Shown here: one piece after another, positions 26,869 to 35,578 of the stretch
Position numbering within the stretch: the stretch's first letter is position 1
Layout of the letters: each line of letters opens with the position of its first letter
Source of the DNA: an uncultured Lachnospiraceae bacterium
GTDB lineage: Bacteria > Bacillota > Clostridia > Lachnospirales > Lachnospiraceae
NCBI GenBank assembly: GCA_910585765.1
Contig: CAJUES010000004.1
Coordinates: 1 to 64,000, forward strand
DNA length: 64,000 bases
Direction: 5' to 3'
The notes under the pieces: model-generated
The model's input: only the letters and a program-made list of their open reading frames with translations
Database searches by the model: none
Told to the model about the DNA's origin: nothing
Made by a program: the position numbers and the translations under genes

Positions 26869-28374
26869 ATGAGTTATTTGCAGAATATACAAAGCGCGGT
26901 CACTGCGGGGACGGCAACGCTGTACTGGGAGCGGGATGCGGCGTGCAGTCCGCAGGGGATCCGCTATCAAATAGGACTGGACGGCGCAAAGCGGACAGAA
27001 GTGACCAGGACACACGTCACGCTGGAAGGGCTGCAGCCGGACACGGAGTATGCGGTCAGGATCGAGGCTGTCTCTGACAGGGCGCTGGATGCGGAGACCG
27101 TGCAGATACGGACTGCCTGTCAGAAAAGGCGCATTGATGTGACGCGGGAGCCGTATCTTGCGAAGGGCGACGGTGCCGCCCTGAATACAGGTGCCATCCA
27201 GCGGGCGCTCGATGACTGCACGGCGTCGGATGCGGTGTACTTCCCGGCGGGCGTATATCGCACCGGGGCGCTGCGGCTGCACAGCGACATGGAGATCTAT
27301 CTCGAGGAGGGCGCTGTCCTGCAGGGGACAGCGGATCCGGCAGATTATCTGCCGAAGATCCCAAGCCGTTTTGAGGGGATCGAGATGGAGTGCTATGCAA
27401 GCCTGCTGAACATGGGGTGGCTCGACCACACGGCGGGCGCAAACTGCGGCAATGTGCTGATCCATGGAAAGGGCACCATCGCAAGCGGCGGGCAGGAGCT
27501 TGCGCTTGCGGTGATACGCGCGGAGCGGGAGCGGCTGCGGGATTATCTGCAGCAGCTGGGGGACGGCATTCGGGAGTACGAGAACGACCACACGATCCCC
27601 GGGAGGGCGCGGCCGAGGCTGATCAACATGAGCAACTGCAGCAATGTGCGTATATCCGGTCTGACGCTCGAGAACGGCGCGAGCTGGAACGTACATATGA
27701 TCTATTCCGACCATATCCTGACGGACAACTGCACCGTCCGCTCCGAAAAGGTGTGGAACGGCGACGGCTGGGATCCGGACTCCTCGGAGGACTGTACGCT
27801 CTTTGGCTGCGTGTTCTACACGGGAGACGACTCTGTGGCGGTCAAGTCGGGCAAGAACCCGGAAGGCAGCCGAATCAACCGTCCGACGAGGCGCATCCGC
27901 ATCTTTGACTGCACCTGCATGGCAGGGCAGGGGATCACGCTCGGGAGCGAGATGTCGGGCGGCATCGAGGATGTGCGCGTCTGGGACTGCGACATGTCCA
28001 ACGGAAAGTACGGTGTGGAGATCAAGGCGACGAAGAAGCGCGGCGGCTATGTGCGGGATATCCATGTCAGCGACTGCATCCTGCCAAACATCCAGTTTCA
28101 CTCGGTCAGCTACAATGACGACGGCGAGGGCGCGCCGACACCCCCTGAATTTTCGGACTGCAGCTTCCGGCGGATCCATCTGCTGGGTGTGTGCCGCAGC
28201 CTTGAGGGGGAATACAGGGACTGCGACAGCATCGAACTCGCGGGCTTTGACGAGCCGGGATATGAGATCCGCAGGATCAGATTTGAGGATATCACGATGG
28301 CAGACGGCGGCGGGCACATTTCCATGTGGCATTGCAAGGATATTGTGTTTTCCGGCGGATCAGATCAACAATAA
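26869..28374 (+). CDS. GH28 polygalacturonase-family enzyme
   Basis: 501 residues. An N-terminal fibronectin-III-like domain (about 1-85) precedes a right-handed beta-helix of family GH28. Conserved catalytic positions are visible as NGDGWDPDSSED, TGDDSVAVKSG (Asp320, Asp321), GQGITLGSE and VEIKATKKRGG. GH28 enzymes split galacturonyl or rhamnogalacturonyl bonds with inversion; without a signal peptide this one probably trims short imported pieces. Starts 13 bases after GH112 (GAGGTG site). Its stop codon is also the first bases of a palindromic repeat. Confidence 0.9.
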   Translation: MSYLQNIQSAVTAGTATLYWERDAACSPQGIRYQIGLDGAKRTEVTRTHVTLEGLQPDTEYAVRIEAVSDRALDAETVQIRTACQKRRIDVTREPYLAKGDGAALNTGAIQRALDDCTASDAVYFPAGVYRTGALRLHSDMEIYLEEGAVLQGTADPADYLPKIPSRFEGIEMECYASLLNMGWLDHTAGANCGNVLIHGKGTIASGGQELALAVIRAERERLRDYLQQLGDGIREYENDHTIPGRARPRLINMSNCSNVRISGLTLENGASWNVHMIYSDHILTDNCTVRSEKVWNGDGWDPDSSEDCTLFGCVFYTGDDSVAVKSGKNPEGSRINRPTRRIRIFDCTCMAGQGITLGSEMSGGIEDVRVWDCDMSNGKYGVEIKATKKRGGYVRDIHVSDCILPNIQFHSVSYNDDGEGAPTPPEFSDCSFRRIHLLGVCRSLEGEYRDCDSIELAGFDEPGYEIRRIRFEDITMADGGGHISMWHCKDIVFSGGSDQQ

Positions 28375-28548
28375 GGAACTGTAGGAAAATAACCGATGCA
28401 ACTTGCGCAGGATATTTCTTCGAGGTGAAATTGCTAAAGCAATTGTCAAAAAACGTAGGCGTAGCGGGCTACGGCGAGGCTTTTTGATATGCATAATCGG
28501 AGAAATAGACAAGTCAAGATGCGTCAGTTATTTTTCTACAGTTCCTAA
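28372..28548. repeat. Large palindromic repeat element, family C
   Basis: About 177 bp that can fold on itself: TAAGGAACTGTAGGAAAATAAC at the left is matched, with few mismatches, by the complement of the right end, and pairing continues through GATGCAACTTG and TATTTCT. The centre carries GGCGTAGCGGGCTACG, also found inside MITE copy 2 (34519-34534). No coding capacity. It fills the whole space between GH28 and the mutarotase gene. Confidence 0.6.
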
Positions 28549-28572
28549 GTATGAAAAAGGAGTGTCAGGGAT

Positions 28573-28884
28573 ATGGTAAAAGGATTTAAAATGAAACTTT
28601 TTGCGGGGCAGGAAGAAGAATATGAAAGACGACACAACCTGCTCTGGCAGGAAATGAAAGATATGATTCATGAACACGGCGGGAAGAACTATACGATCTT
28701 TCTGGACAAGGAGACGCTGACATTGTTTGGCTATATCGAGATCGAGGACGAGGAGAAGTGGGCAGCGGGCGCGGACACGGCGATCAACCGCAAGTGGTGG
28801 GACTATATGGCGGACATCATGGAGACGAACCCGGACAACAGCCCGGTATCCGTCGATCTGCGGACGGTGTTCCATCTGGATTGA
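28573..28884 (+). CDS. rhaM: L-rhamnose mutarotase
   Basis: 103 residues, the normal RhaM size. It interconverts the alpha and beta anomers of L-rhamnose. The family text is clear: MKLFAGQEEEYERRHN, with the active-site His in the helix RRHNLLWQEM, NYTIFLDKETLTLFGYIE, RKWWDYMADIME and LRTVFHLD at the end. It supplies the strongest evidence that rhamnose is released by this locus. ATG follows AAAAAGGAG, but the palindromic element upstream may separate it from the GH28 transcript. Confidence 0.95.
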   Translation: MVKGFKMKLFAGQEEEYERRHNLLWQEMKDMIHEHGGKNYTIFLDKETLTLFGYIEIEDEEKWAAGADTAINRKWWDYMADIMETNPDNSPVSVDLRTVFHLD

Positions 28885-29059
28885 CAGGCGGGGGCCAGCC
28901 GCGAGTCCGTTCTGTCCTGCCGCCGCCTTGGGGAAGTCCTGTCGTCTTTATGGCTGATCCGGCGCGAGTAATGGAAATGCTGTCTTTTGGGTTGAATTAA
29001 CTGTGCGCGCCGTGTATACTATAGGAGTGATCTGTTCGAGGGAGGAAGGAGAGATTTTT

Positions 29060-30253
29060 ATGGAGAAGGCGTTTGCATGTGAAAGAGGCGGCCTTACGAT
29101 CCGCGGAATGCAGTATTTTCCGGCGGATTTTGCGGAGGAAGGAGCCGGCTCTGACAGAAAATATCCTATCGCGGTGATAAGCCATGGTTTCACAGGGAAC
29201 CATACGGATATGGCGGGATATGCAAGGGATTTTGCAGGGATCGGCTATGCGGCATTCTGTTTTAGCTTCTGCGGCGGTGGACGAAACGGGGAGCCCGAGG
29301 AGTCAAGGAGCGATGGGGCGTCCACAGATATGACGGCACTGACAGAGGTTGAGGACTTGCTGGCTGTGATTCGCTATGCGCAGGGGCTGGCGTTCACGGA
29401 CGCTGACCAGTTGGTGCTGGCGGGGTACAGCCAGGGCGGATTTGTGTCCGGTCTGGCGGCGGCACGATGCGGCGATGCGGTGAAGCGGCTGATCATGATC
29501 TCGCCGGCGCTGTGCATTCCGGACCACGCCAGGAGAGGGTGCCTGGGGGGCGCTTCCTACGACCCCCAAAATGTGCCGGATGTCATCGACTGCGGAGTCA
29601 CTGCGCTTGGCAAAACGTTTCATGAGGAGGCTGTCGGCATGGAGCCGTTTCTTGAGTTGTCCGCATATCGGGGGAAGGTTCTGCTCATACAGGGCATGGA
29701 AGACACGGTCGTGCACTATTCCTACGCTGTCCGCGCGCAGGCATGCTATCAGGAAGGGCAGTGCCATCTGCAGCTGATGAGGAATCAGGGACACGGATAT
29801 GATGCGGACCAGGGCGCGAGCGTGTTTGATTCTATAAGGCAGTTTCTGGCGGACAGGGAGGAAGTGCTGACGATCCATGTGTTCATCATGCACTGCGAGG
29901 AGCGCGGGGCGGGGGAACAGTGGAAAAACGATGTCTATTTCACAGGCTATTGCGACACCAAATATTTTAGGGGCGCGATCTCTCACGAGGGGTGTGACGC
30001 GCAGGAACACTGCGCGGAGACCGGCATAAAGATGCGCGCGGAATATACCTTGACAGGGCTTGATCCCAGGGGAGAAAGCTGTTCGATCCATGTCGTGAAC
30101 CAGAGAGTCGGTGCGGAGTGGAAGCCTGTTGTGCAGACCGACAGCGCGGCGCTTGCGTGGCTGGATCATGCCGATCTGACTGCGGTGCTCGAGGGCGGCG
30201 ACGGGGGACCGACTGTCAGGGTCTTTGCGGACCGCAGTGCAGTCGCCGGATGA
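29060..30253 (+). CDS. Alpha/beta hydrolase fused to a DUF3237 domain
   Basis: 397 residues in two parts. Residues 1-270 are an alpha/beta hydrolase with HGFTGNHTDM (oxyanion loop), nucleophile Ser124 in AGYSQGG, Asp in QGMEDTVV and His in NQGHGYD, typical of acyl esterases in this fold. Residues 275-395 resemble DUF3237: YFTGYCDTKYFRGAISHEG, CAETGIKMRAEYTLTGLDP, CSIHVVNQR. The pairing could make an esterase with its own ligand-binding barrel. No signal peptide. ATG at 29060 chosen after GGAGGAAGGAGAG. Substrate unknown; removal of acetyl or feruloyl groups from pectin fragments would fit the neighbourhood. Confidence 0.75.
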   Translation: MEKAFACERGGLTIRGMQYFPADFAEEGAGSDRKYPIAVISHGFTGNHTDMAGYARDFAGIGYAAFCFSFCGGGRNGEPEESRSDGASTDMTALTEVEDLLAVIRYAQGLAFTDADQLVLAGYSQGGFVSGLAAARCGDAVKRLIMISPALCIPDHARRGCLGGASYDPQNVPDVIDCGVTALGKTFHEEAVGMEPFLELSAYRGKVLLIQGMEDTVVHYSYAVRAQACYQEGQCHLQLMRNQGHGYDADQGASVFDSIRQFLADREEVLTIHVFIMHCEERGAGEQWKNDVYFTGYCDTKYFRGAISHEGCDAQEHCAETGIKMRAEYTLTGLDPRGESCSIHVVNQRVGAEWKPVVQTDSAALAWLDHADLTAVLEGGDGGPTVRVFADRSAVAG

Positions 30254-30330
30254 GCGGCATCGCGGAGCTATCGCATTGCTGGGGGGAGTACAAAGCTATT
30301 CTCAAAATGTTCTGGGAGGAGATTGATGAA

Positions 30331-30954
30331 ATGAGACGAAAATACAGGATGATGTGTTGGACAGGTATCTTGCTGGGGGCGGCGCTCTTTGCCGCCGGCT
30401 GTGAAAAGACACCCGCCGGAGAGACAGATCCGGTGGAAAACCAGAGCGTGGCGGCGGAGTCCGAGGGGAACGAGGCAGAGCGGGAGGAGGAGACGTCCGC
30501 TGCCGAGACGGGCTTTCCGAGCCAGATGCCCTCGTTCACGGCAAAGGATCTGGACGGAAATACCGTCACGGAAGACATTTTTGGCGAGAAGGATCTGACT
30601 GTCGTAAACATATGGGGAACCTTCTGCAGTCCATGTGTGGCGGAGATGCCGGAGCTTGGGGAGTGGGCGGCGTCCATGCCGGACAACGTGCAGATCGTCG
30701 GGCTGATCGCGGATATTTCCGGGGATGAGGACACGAAGCATCATGACCTGGCGGTGGCGATCACGGAGAAGGCGGGGGCGCAATTCACACACATCATTGC
30801 GAATGCTGACTTTGAGCCGGTCATGAGATGGGTTGTGGGCGTGCCTACGACACTGTTTGTCGACAAGGAAGGAAATCTTGTGGGAGAGCCGATCGTCGGC
30901 GCATATGTGGACGGCTACAAGACCTTTGTGGAGGAATATCTGAATGGGCTGTAG
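30331..30954 (+). CDS. TlpA-like thioredoxin-fold lipoprotein
   Basis: 207 residues. Lipoprotein signal with AAGC (Cys24), an acidic linker to about residue 65, then a thioredoxin-fold domain with WGTFCSPCVAEMPEL (redox Cys99 and Cys102) and the cis-Pro loop VGVPTTLF. It would work on the outer face of the membrane as a disulfide reductase. Start ATG at 30331 follows GGGAGGAG. It is followed without gap by a CXXC mini-protein and a ferredoxin-type membrane protein, suggesting electrons are passed through the membrane to this protein. Confidence 0.88.
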   Translation: MRRKYRMMCWTGILLGAALFAAGCEKTPAGETDPVENQSVAAESEGNEAEREEETSAAETGFPSQMPSFTAKDLDGNTVTEDIFGEKDLTVVNIWGTFCSPCVAEMPELGEWAASMPDNVQIVGLIADISGDEDTKHHDLAVAITEKAGAQFTHIIANADFEPVMRWVVGVPTTLFVDKEGNLVGEPIVGAYVDGYKTFVEEYLNGL

Positions 30955-31090
30955 GACGAAACGTATTGCCAGGATCGCTGCCGCGGCGGCAGCCTGTGCG
31001 TTTATTTTTTATGGCACCGCGAGGGGAGAGGTGGAGATCGTGCTGAACAAAGCTGTGAATATCTGCCTTGAGTGCATCGGATTGGGGTGA
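30944..31090 (+). CDS. CD1871A-family small CXXC membrane protein
   Basis: 48 residues, ATG at 30944 overlapping the end of the thioredoxin gene by 11 bases. One membrane segment (IARIAAAAAACAFIFYG) is followed by RGEVEIVLNKAVNICLECIGLG, with a CLEC motif three residues before the end. I recognise this as the small clostridial CXXC family that travels with a TlpA-like protein and a 4Fe-4S membrane protein. A role as electron carrier or redox relay is inference. Confidence 0.8.
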   Translation: MGCRTKRIARIAAAAAACAFIFYGTARGEVEIVLNKAVNICLECIGLG

Positions 31091-31100
31091 AGAGGTTTGT

Positions 31101-31964
31101 ATGAAGAGAAAGATCATCCAGATCGCTGCATTTGGGTATTCCAATGCACATCTGCTGAACTATAAAGGCGGGAAGATCTATCAGGGAAAGTGGAAGCAGT
31201 TCTGCAATCCGGGACTGAACTGTTATTCGTGTCCGGCGGCAGGATTTGCCTGCCCGATCGGGGCGCTGCAGGCGGTGAACGGCTCCATGGAATTTCAGTT
31301 CAGTTTCTATGTGGCTGGCGTGCTGCTGGCGTTCGGCGTGCTGCTCGGAAGGGCGGTCTGTGGGTGGCTCTGCCCGTTCGGACTGATCCAGGAGCTGATA
31401 CACAGGATCCCGTCGCCGAAGCTAAAGTTAAAGAAAGTATTTCTGTATCTCAAATATCTGGTCCTTGTCGTGTTTGTCCTCGTGCTCCCGGTCACAGTGA
31501 CCAATTATATGGGCATGGGAAAACCGGCTTTTTGCCAGTATATCTGTCCGGCGGGCACACTGCAGGGCGGGATCCCGCTGCTCAGTACGCACGAGGAGCT
31601 GCGGCGGACGATCGGCGCCCTTTTTTCGCTGAAAATGGCAATATTGATCCTGACGGTCGTGGGCTGCATCTTCATATATCGGTTTTTCTGCCGCACGCTC
31701 TGTCCGCTCGGGGCTATTTACGGCATCATGAACAAGGTCAGCCTGTGCCGTCTGGAAGTGGATAAAGACCGCTGCATAGACTGCGGCAAGTGCAAAAATA
31801 TATGCAAGATGGAAGTCGATCCCGTCCGGGAACCGGATTCCGCCGAGTGCATCCGGTGCGGCGCGTGCGCGCACGCATGCCCGAAGCGCGCGATCTATGT
31901 AGGGATGACGGGACGTCGGACGAAAAGCCAGACAGAATGTCAACCGGAATCCGGTCGAAAATGA
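31101..31964 (+). CDS. NapH/CcdA-context 4Fe-4S membrane protein
   Basis: 287 residues. Four to five membrane segments alternate with cysteine motifs on the cytosolic side (CYSCPAAGFACP, CGWLCPFGL, CQYICPAGTL, CRTLCPLGA), and the C-terminus has two ferredoxin motifs (CIDCGKCKNICK and CIRCGACAHACPK). NapH-like proteins pass electrons across the membrane. ATG at 31101 is chosen, ten bases after the CXXC gene's stop. With the two upstream genes it forms a self-contained route from cytosolic donors to an extracytoplasmic thioredoxin. The last 20 residues are a polar tail. Confidence 0.88.
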   Translation: MKRKIIQIAAFGYSNAHLLNYKGGKIYQGKWKQFCNPGLNCYSCPAAGFACPIGALQAVNGSMEFQFSFYVAGVLLAFGVLLGRAVCGWLCPFGLIQELIHRIPSPKLKLKKVFLYLKYLVLVVFVLVLPVTVTNYMGMGKPAFCQYICPAGTLQGGIPLLSTHEELRRTIGALFSLKMAILILTVVGCIFIYRFFCRTLCPLGAIYGIMNKVSLCRLEVDKDRCIDCGKCKNICKMEVDPVREPDSAECIRCGACAHACPKRAIYVGMTGRRTKSQTECQPESGRK

Positions 31965-32100
31965 ACTGACAGGACCGGGCGGCAGACTATCTCTGTCAGG
32001 CTGCCGGAAAAGCAGGGGCTGACAAAACAGGACAAAAAATGTCGGGACGACGAAGGATCCGTGTAGTATCATGGAATCACGGCGAAGGAGGCTGATGTGT

Positions 32101-32961
32101 ATGGATTGGACAAAAGCGGTCAGGGATGCTGTTGATTTTATGGAAAAGCACATGACGGAGGAGATCACGATGGAGGATGTGGCAGCCCATGTCAATATGT
32201 CCCCGTTCTATTTTCACAAAGGGTTCAGTATCCTGTGCGGGTACTCCATGACGGAATACATCAGAAACCGCAGGCTGGCGCTTGCGGGGGAAGAGCTGCT
32301 CACCAGCGACATTACGGTCATGGAACTCGCGATGAAATACGGATATGATTCCCCGGACAGCTTCACCAAGGCATTCACCCGGTTCCACGGACATGCGCCG
32401 TCGACCGCGCGCAGGGACAGGACCATGCTCAAAGCTTTCGCACCGCTGAAATTATCAATCTCATTGAAAGGTGGTTGTGCGATGGATTACAGGATCACAA
32501 AAAAGGAAGCGTTTACAGTGCTGGCGGCGTCAAAAGAGTTTGACTACGAGAATGCAAAGCGGGATATCCCCGCATACTGGCAGGAGCACTATGCGTCGGG
32601 AAAGGGAAAATATGTCTGCGGCATGTTTGGCATCAACATCGATCCGCAGATGGGGAATGAGCGGTTTGAATACCTGATCGCGGATATCTACAACCCGTCT
32701 GTGGACGTTCCGGAGGGATATGTGGTGAGAACCATTCCGGCATTCACATGGGCGGTATTTCCGTGTAAGGGGGTGCTTTCGCAGACGATGCAGGATGTGA
32801 ACACCAAGGTGTTCTCGGAATGGCTCCCGGCGCTGCAGGACTATGAGTTTGCGGCGGGGTACTGCGTTGAGATGTACGATGCGCCGGATCAGTATCCTGG
32901 CGGGACAGAGGACGAGAACTATTACGCGGAGATATGGATCCCGATCAGGAAGAAGGGCTGA
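32101..32961 (+). CDS. AraC-type regulator with GyrI-like effector-binding domain
   Basis: 286 residues. Two helix-turn-helix motifs at 1-105 (AAHVNMSPFYFHKGFSILCG, AMKYGYDSPDSFTKAFTRFHG), then a GyrI-like small-molecule-binding domain (about 125-286; RITKKEAFTVLAASKEF, YVVRTIPAFTWAVFPCKG, YYAEIWIPIRK). Same architecture as Rob and TetR-independent multidrug regulators. The ATG at 32101 is nine bases after AAGGAGG; an ATG at 32095 is only three bases away from it. No obvious target gene next to it; the next gene has the same kind of effector domain. Confidence 0.88.
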   Translation: MDWTKAVRDAVDFMEKHMTEEITMEDVAAHVNMSPFYFHKGFSILCGYSMTEYIRNRRLALAGEELLTSDITVMELAMKYGYDSPDSFTKAFTRFHGHAPSTARRDRTMLKAFAPLKLSISLKGGCAMDYRITKKEAFTVLAASKEFDYENAKRDIPAYWQEHYASGKGKYVCGMFGINIDPQMGNERFEYLIADIYNPSVDVPEGYVVRTIPAFTWAVFPCKGVLSQTMQDVNTKVFSEWLPALQDYEFAAGYCVEMYDAPDQYPGGTEDENYYAEIWIPIRKKG

Positions 32962-33157
32962 GCGTCTGCCAGACATTTTGAAACGTACGTTCTATTTATG
33001 GCCATGGAAGCTCTTTTCAAACACGTTCTCATGTAACATGCTGTGTTGCATAGATGTCGAAAAAAGCATATGGCGGTTGGTGGATTTGTATGCGTCGTTA
33101 TGACATAATATAAATGACCAATGGCCGTTGGATAATAATTAGGGCGGAGATGAAAAA

Positions 33158-33895
33158 ATGAGTTTAGGAAATAATATCAGTTTCCTGCGTAAGCAGAAAA
33201 AACTGACCCAGGAACAACTGGCTGACCAGATGAGCGTTACCAGACAGACCGTGTCAAGATGGGAATCGGACGAAGTAGTTCCGGAGTTGGACAGACTTGT
33301 TGCGATGTGCGGGCTTTTTGCGTGTAAGCTTGATGCCCTCGTGAGAGAAGATCTGTCTGATCAGAGCGAGATCTATTCAGAGATACGGATTAAAAGGGTC
33401 GCGCCGTTTAAGATGGCGGGCTATGTGATCGTTTCTTCGAATCCGGAAAGCGATGCCATGGGTCATATGGACAGGTGGGCAGAAAACTGCGGCCTAAAGA
33501 AAGCGTGTCCGGATGTCAGGTTTATCGGATGGGATTTTCCTTTTGTGTCACAGGAGCAGCAGAATCGATTTGGACTTCACGGGTATGTGGCGGCATGTGT
33601 GATCCCGGATGATTTCAATACGGATTACCAGGGAGTAATGTCTCTGGAGAATCACGAAGCCGATTATGCTGTGATAACGATCAAGGAGCCATTCATTCAG
33701 CCGTTTGAGAGAATTCCCAACGCTTATAAGCTGATCATGGAATACCTGCAGGCGAACAATTTTGTGGAAAAGAAAAAGGAGAACGTCATCGGCTGTTTTG
33801 AATACGAGTATGAGAAAGACGGTGTCACATATATGGATGTGTTCATTCATGTGGATGGTGTGACAAAGGCGGATGCCTTTTCAATGTTTAGCTGA
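33158..33895 (+). CDS. XRE-type regulator with GyrI-like effector domain
   Basis: 245 residues. A Cro/CI-type helix-turn-helix at 1-62 (ISFLRKQKKLTQEQLADQM, VTRQTVSRWES) is joined to a GyrI/effector-binding domain (about 75-245; IRIKRVAPFKMAGYVIVSS, YAVITIKEPF, IPNAYKLIMEYLQ, MDVFIHVD). The combination of an XRE head with this effector domain is less common than MerR or AraC heads. ATG follows GGGCGGAG. A hairpin with a T-run ends the transcript. Confidence 0.88.
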   Translation: MSLGNNISFLRKQKKLTQEQLADQMSVTRQTVSRWESDEVVPELDRLVAMCGLFACKLDALVREDLSDQSEIYSEIRIKRVAPFKMAGYVIVSSNPESDAMGHMDRWAENCGLKKACPDVRFIGWDFPFVSQEQQNRFGLHGYVAACVIPDDFNTDYQGVMSLENHEADYAVITIKEPFIQPFERIPNAYKLIMEYLQANNFVEKKKENVIGCFEYEYEKDGVTYMDVFIHVDGVTKADAFSMFS

Positions 33896-33905
33896 TGATC
33901 TGCAT

Positions 33906-33955
33906 GAAAATAACCGATGCATCCTGGCTTGCATCAGTTATTTTCCTGTTTTTGA
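33906..33955 (+). terminator. Hairpin terminator after the XRE gene
   Basis: GAAAATAACCGATGCA (33906-33921) pairs with TGCATCAGTTATTTTC (33930-33945), one mismatch, then CTGTTTTTG. The stem shares GAAAATAACCGATGC with the end of the family C repeat at 28372. Confidence 0.65.
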
Positions 33956-34044
33956 GCAGTCGTTCAAAGGATATGTGGCATAAGAGGAAATCGGCAGTAC
34001 AGAAATTGGTTGAATATCAGACAAAACAGGAGGAGGGATATACA

Positions 34045-34413
34045 GTGAAAAAGATCGAGTATATTAAGCAGCCCACTGAATATTTGTGTGGACAGGCGTG
34101 CGTTGCCATGCTTGCAGGCGTATCGGTAGAAGATGTCGTTGCTGTTATGGAGAATGATAAGGGTACGGGGAAAAAGGACATTGAGAAGGCACTGAGGCAT
34201 TACGGAATAAGTCAGGCAAAGACGATGACAAAGGCAGATAACAATACTGTCTTGCCAAAAGTATGTATTCTCAAAGTTCTCCTGCCCAAATATGGTCATT
34301 GGATCCTGTACTATGATGGAAAATATTATGACCCGGAATTTGGTTTGACGGATACATTGTATCCCAAGGCAAGGATTCAGTATTACCTGAAGATCTTTAT
34401 TGACGAGGAGTAG
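34045..34413 (+). CDS. C39-like papain-fold cysteine peptidase domain protein
   Basis: 122 residues. It has the compact C39 layout: catalytic Cys in EYLCGQACVAMLAG, His in KYGHWILYYDGKYYDP with the Asp a few residues on. C39 domains normally remove leader peptides at Gly-Gly in bacteriocin exporters, but as a stand-alone soluble protein without transporter its substrate is unknown. GTG start at 34045 lies ten bases after AGGAGGAGG; the frame is open upstream but that part runs through the terminator hairpin. Confidence 0.75.
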   Translation: MKKIEYIKQPTEYLCGQACVAMLAGVSVEDVVAVMENDKGTGKKDIEKALRHYGISQAKTMTKADNNTVLPKVCILKVLLPKYGHWILYYDGKYYDPEFGLTDTLYPKARIQYYLKIFIDEE

Positions 34414-34443
34414 GGATATTCATAGATCCGGTCGGGAAGGCGT

Positions 34444-34607
34444 TAGAGCGTGTTTGAAAAATGCTTTCCGTCAGATGTACGTCACAGTTTGTGGGAGATT
34501 TGTGCCAAATGAAGGAGGCGTAGCGGGCTACGTCGACTGAATGTGGTGCAAATATCACGCAAAGTGGGGCGTATAGATGGCGGGAATGATTTTTGAAACA
34601 CGCTCTA
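34444..34607. mobile_element. MITE-like element, family A, copy 2
   Basis: 164 bp, inverted relative to copy 1 (17153-17359). Left end TAGAGCGTGTTTGAAAAA, right end the complement of TAGAGCGTGTTTCAAAAA. A third end, TAGAGCGTGTTTG (34606-34618), overlaps the right end, forming ACACGCTCTAGAGCGTGT, as if another copy once abutted it. It lacks the extra hairpin of copy 1. It marks the change from GC-rich DNA to the AT-rich insert that follows. Confidence 0.75.
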
Positions 34608-34648
34608 GAGCGTGTTTGCGGAATTGATGTTGTGGGGGAGGATAACAG

Positions 34649-35578
34649 ATGGGAGCCTGGAATGACGGGAAATATTCGCATATTATTGGGTATGGTATCG
34701 GGCAGTACTATGAAAATACAAAGGCAGAACTTTCAAAATACCTAAAATTGGATTATCTTTTTGACAGGAAGTGGGAAGAGAGCGATAAGAAGGAATATGA
34801 CGGTATTGCATTGGTTAGAAGAAGCGACTTGATCAAATTTCAAAACGCATTGGTAATTGTGTTTACAGGAAACACATGGATTTACCATTCGATTCAGAGT
34901 GATCTAAATGATTTGAAGGGGATTGACCATATTCATGTTGATGAAATAATCGGACGGAATATATGTTTGACTGGCAAAATGTTGAGGGAGGAATTTCCAG
35001 ATGGAATATATGAGGATGGACGAAATAACAAGATATATTTTGACCGATCCCTTTCAGATAAACTGATGGTGTTATTTCAGGGAAGCAACAATGTTTTACA
35101 TATTAGAAAAAATGTTCTGATAGAAAATCTACGTATTAGATTTGGCAATCATGGTATTTGCAGTATCGACGAAAATACAGAGATTATCGGGGCAGAATTT
35201 TATGTAGCTGATGCCAAGATACAGATAGGAAAAGACTGTCTGTTTGGGAACCAGGTCATATTGAGGACACATGATGCACACCATATTTTTGATATGGAAA
35301 CACATCAGAGGATGAATCACTCGAAAGATATTGTTGTGGGAGATAATGTCTGGATTACCTCTCATGTAACACTTCTTGGTGGTGCTGGAATTGGTACAGG
35401 CTCAGTAGTAGGAACAAATGCAGTTACATCAAGCTCGTTTGGAAATCACGTGATAGTTGCGGGAGTTCCTGCGAAAATAATCAGAGAAAATATATGCTGG
35501 AGCAGAGATGATACAGAATACTTCAATAGAAGCTGTTTGGAGGAATGTGTATGGCAGAATGCTTTGAAATATTTATGA
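34649..35578 (+). CDS. Left-handed beta-helix acyltransferase
   Basis: 309 residues. The first 140 residues are a domain I do not recognise. The C-terminal half is built of hexapeptide repeats (IQIGKDCLFGNQVIL, IVVGDNVWITSHVTLLGGAGIGTGSVVGTNAV) with the HH catalytic-type pair in DAHHIFD and the closing VAGVPAKIIREN, as in acetyltransferases of the LacA/CysE class. Likely O- or N-acetylation of a surface sugar. Noticeably AT-rich compared with its neighbours and alone, so probably transferred. ATG follows GGGGGAGG. Confidence 0.85.
   Translation: MGAWNDGKYSHIIGYGIGQYYENTKAELSKYLKLDYLFDRKWEESDKKEYDGIALVRRSDLIKFQNALVIVFTGNTWIYHSIQSDLNDLKGIDHIHVDEIIGRNICLTGKMLREEFPDGIYEDGRNNKIYFDRSLSDKLMVLFQGSNNVLHIRKNVLIENLRIRFGNHGICSIDENTEIIGAEFYVADAKIQIGKDCLFGNQVILRTHDAHHIFDMETHQRMNHSKDIVVGDNVWITSHVTLLGGAGIGTGSVVGTNAVTSSSFGNHVIVAGVPAKIIRENICWSRDDTEYFNRSCLEECVWQNALKYL

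Noticed and set aside
26842..28332. 496-codon frame on the minus strand
   Set aside because: Shadow of the GH28 gene caused by GC-rich codon bias.
33895..34044. Upstream extension of the C39-like gene
   Set aside because: It reads through the terminator hairpin; the GTG at 34045 has a strong ribosome site.
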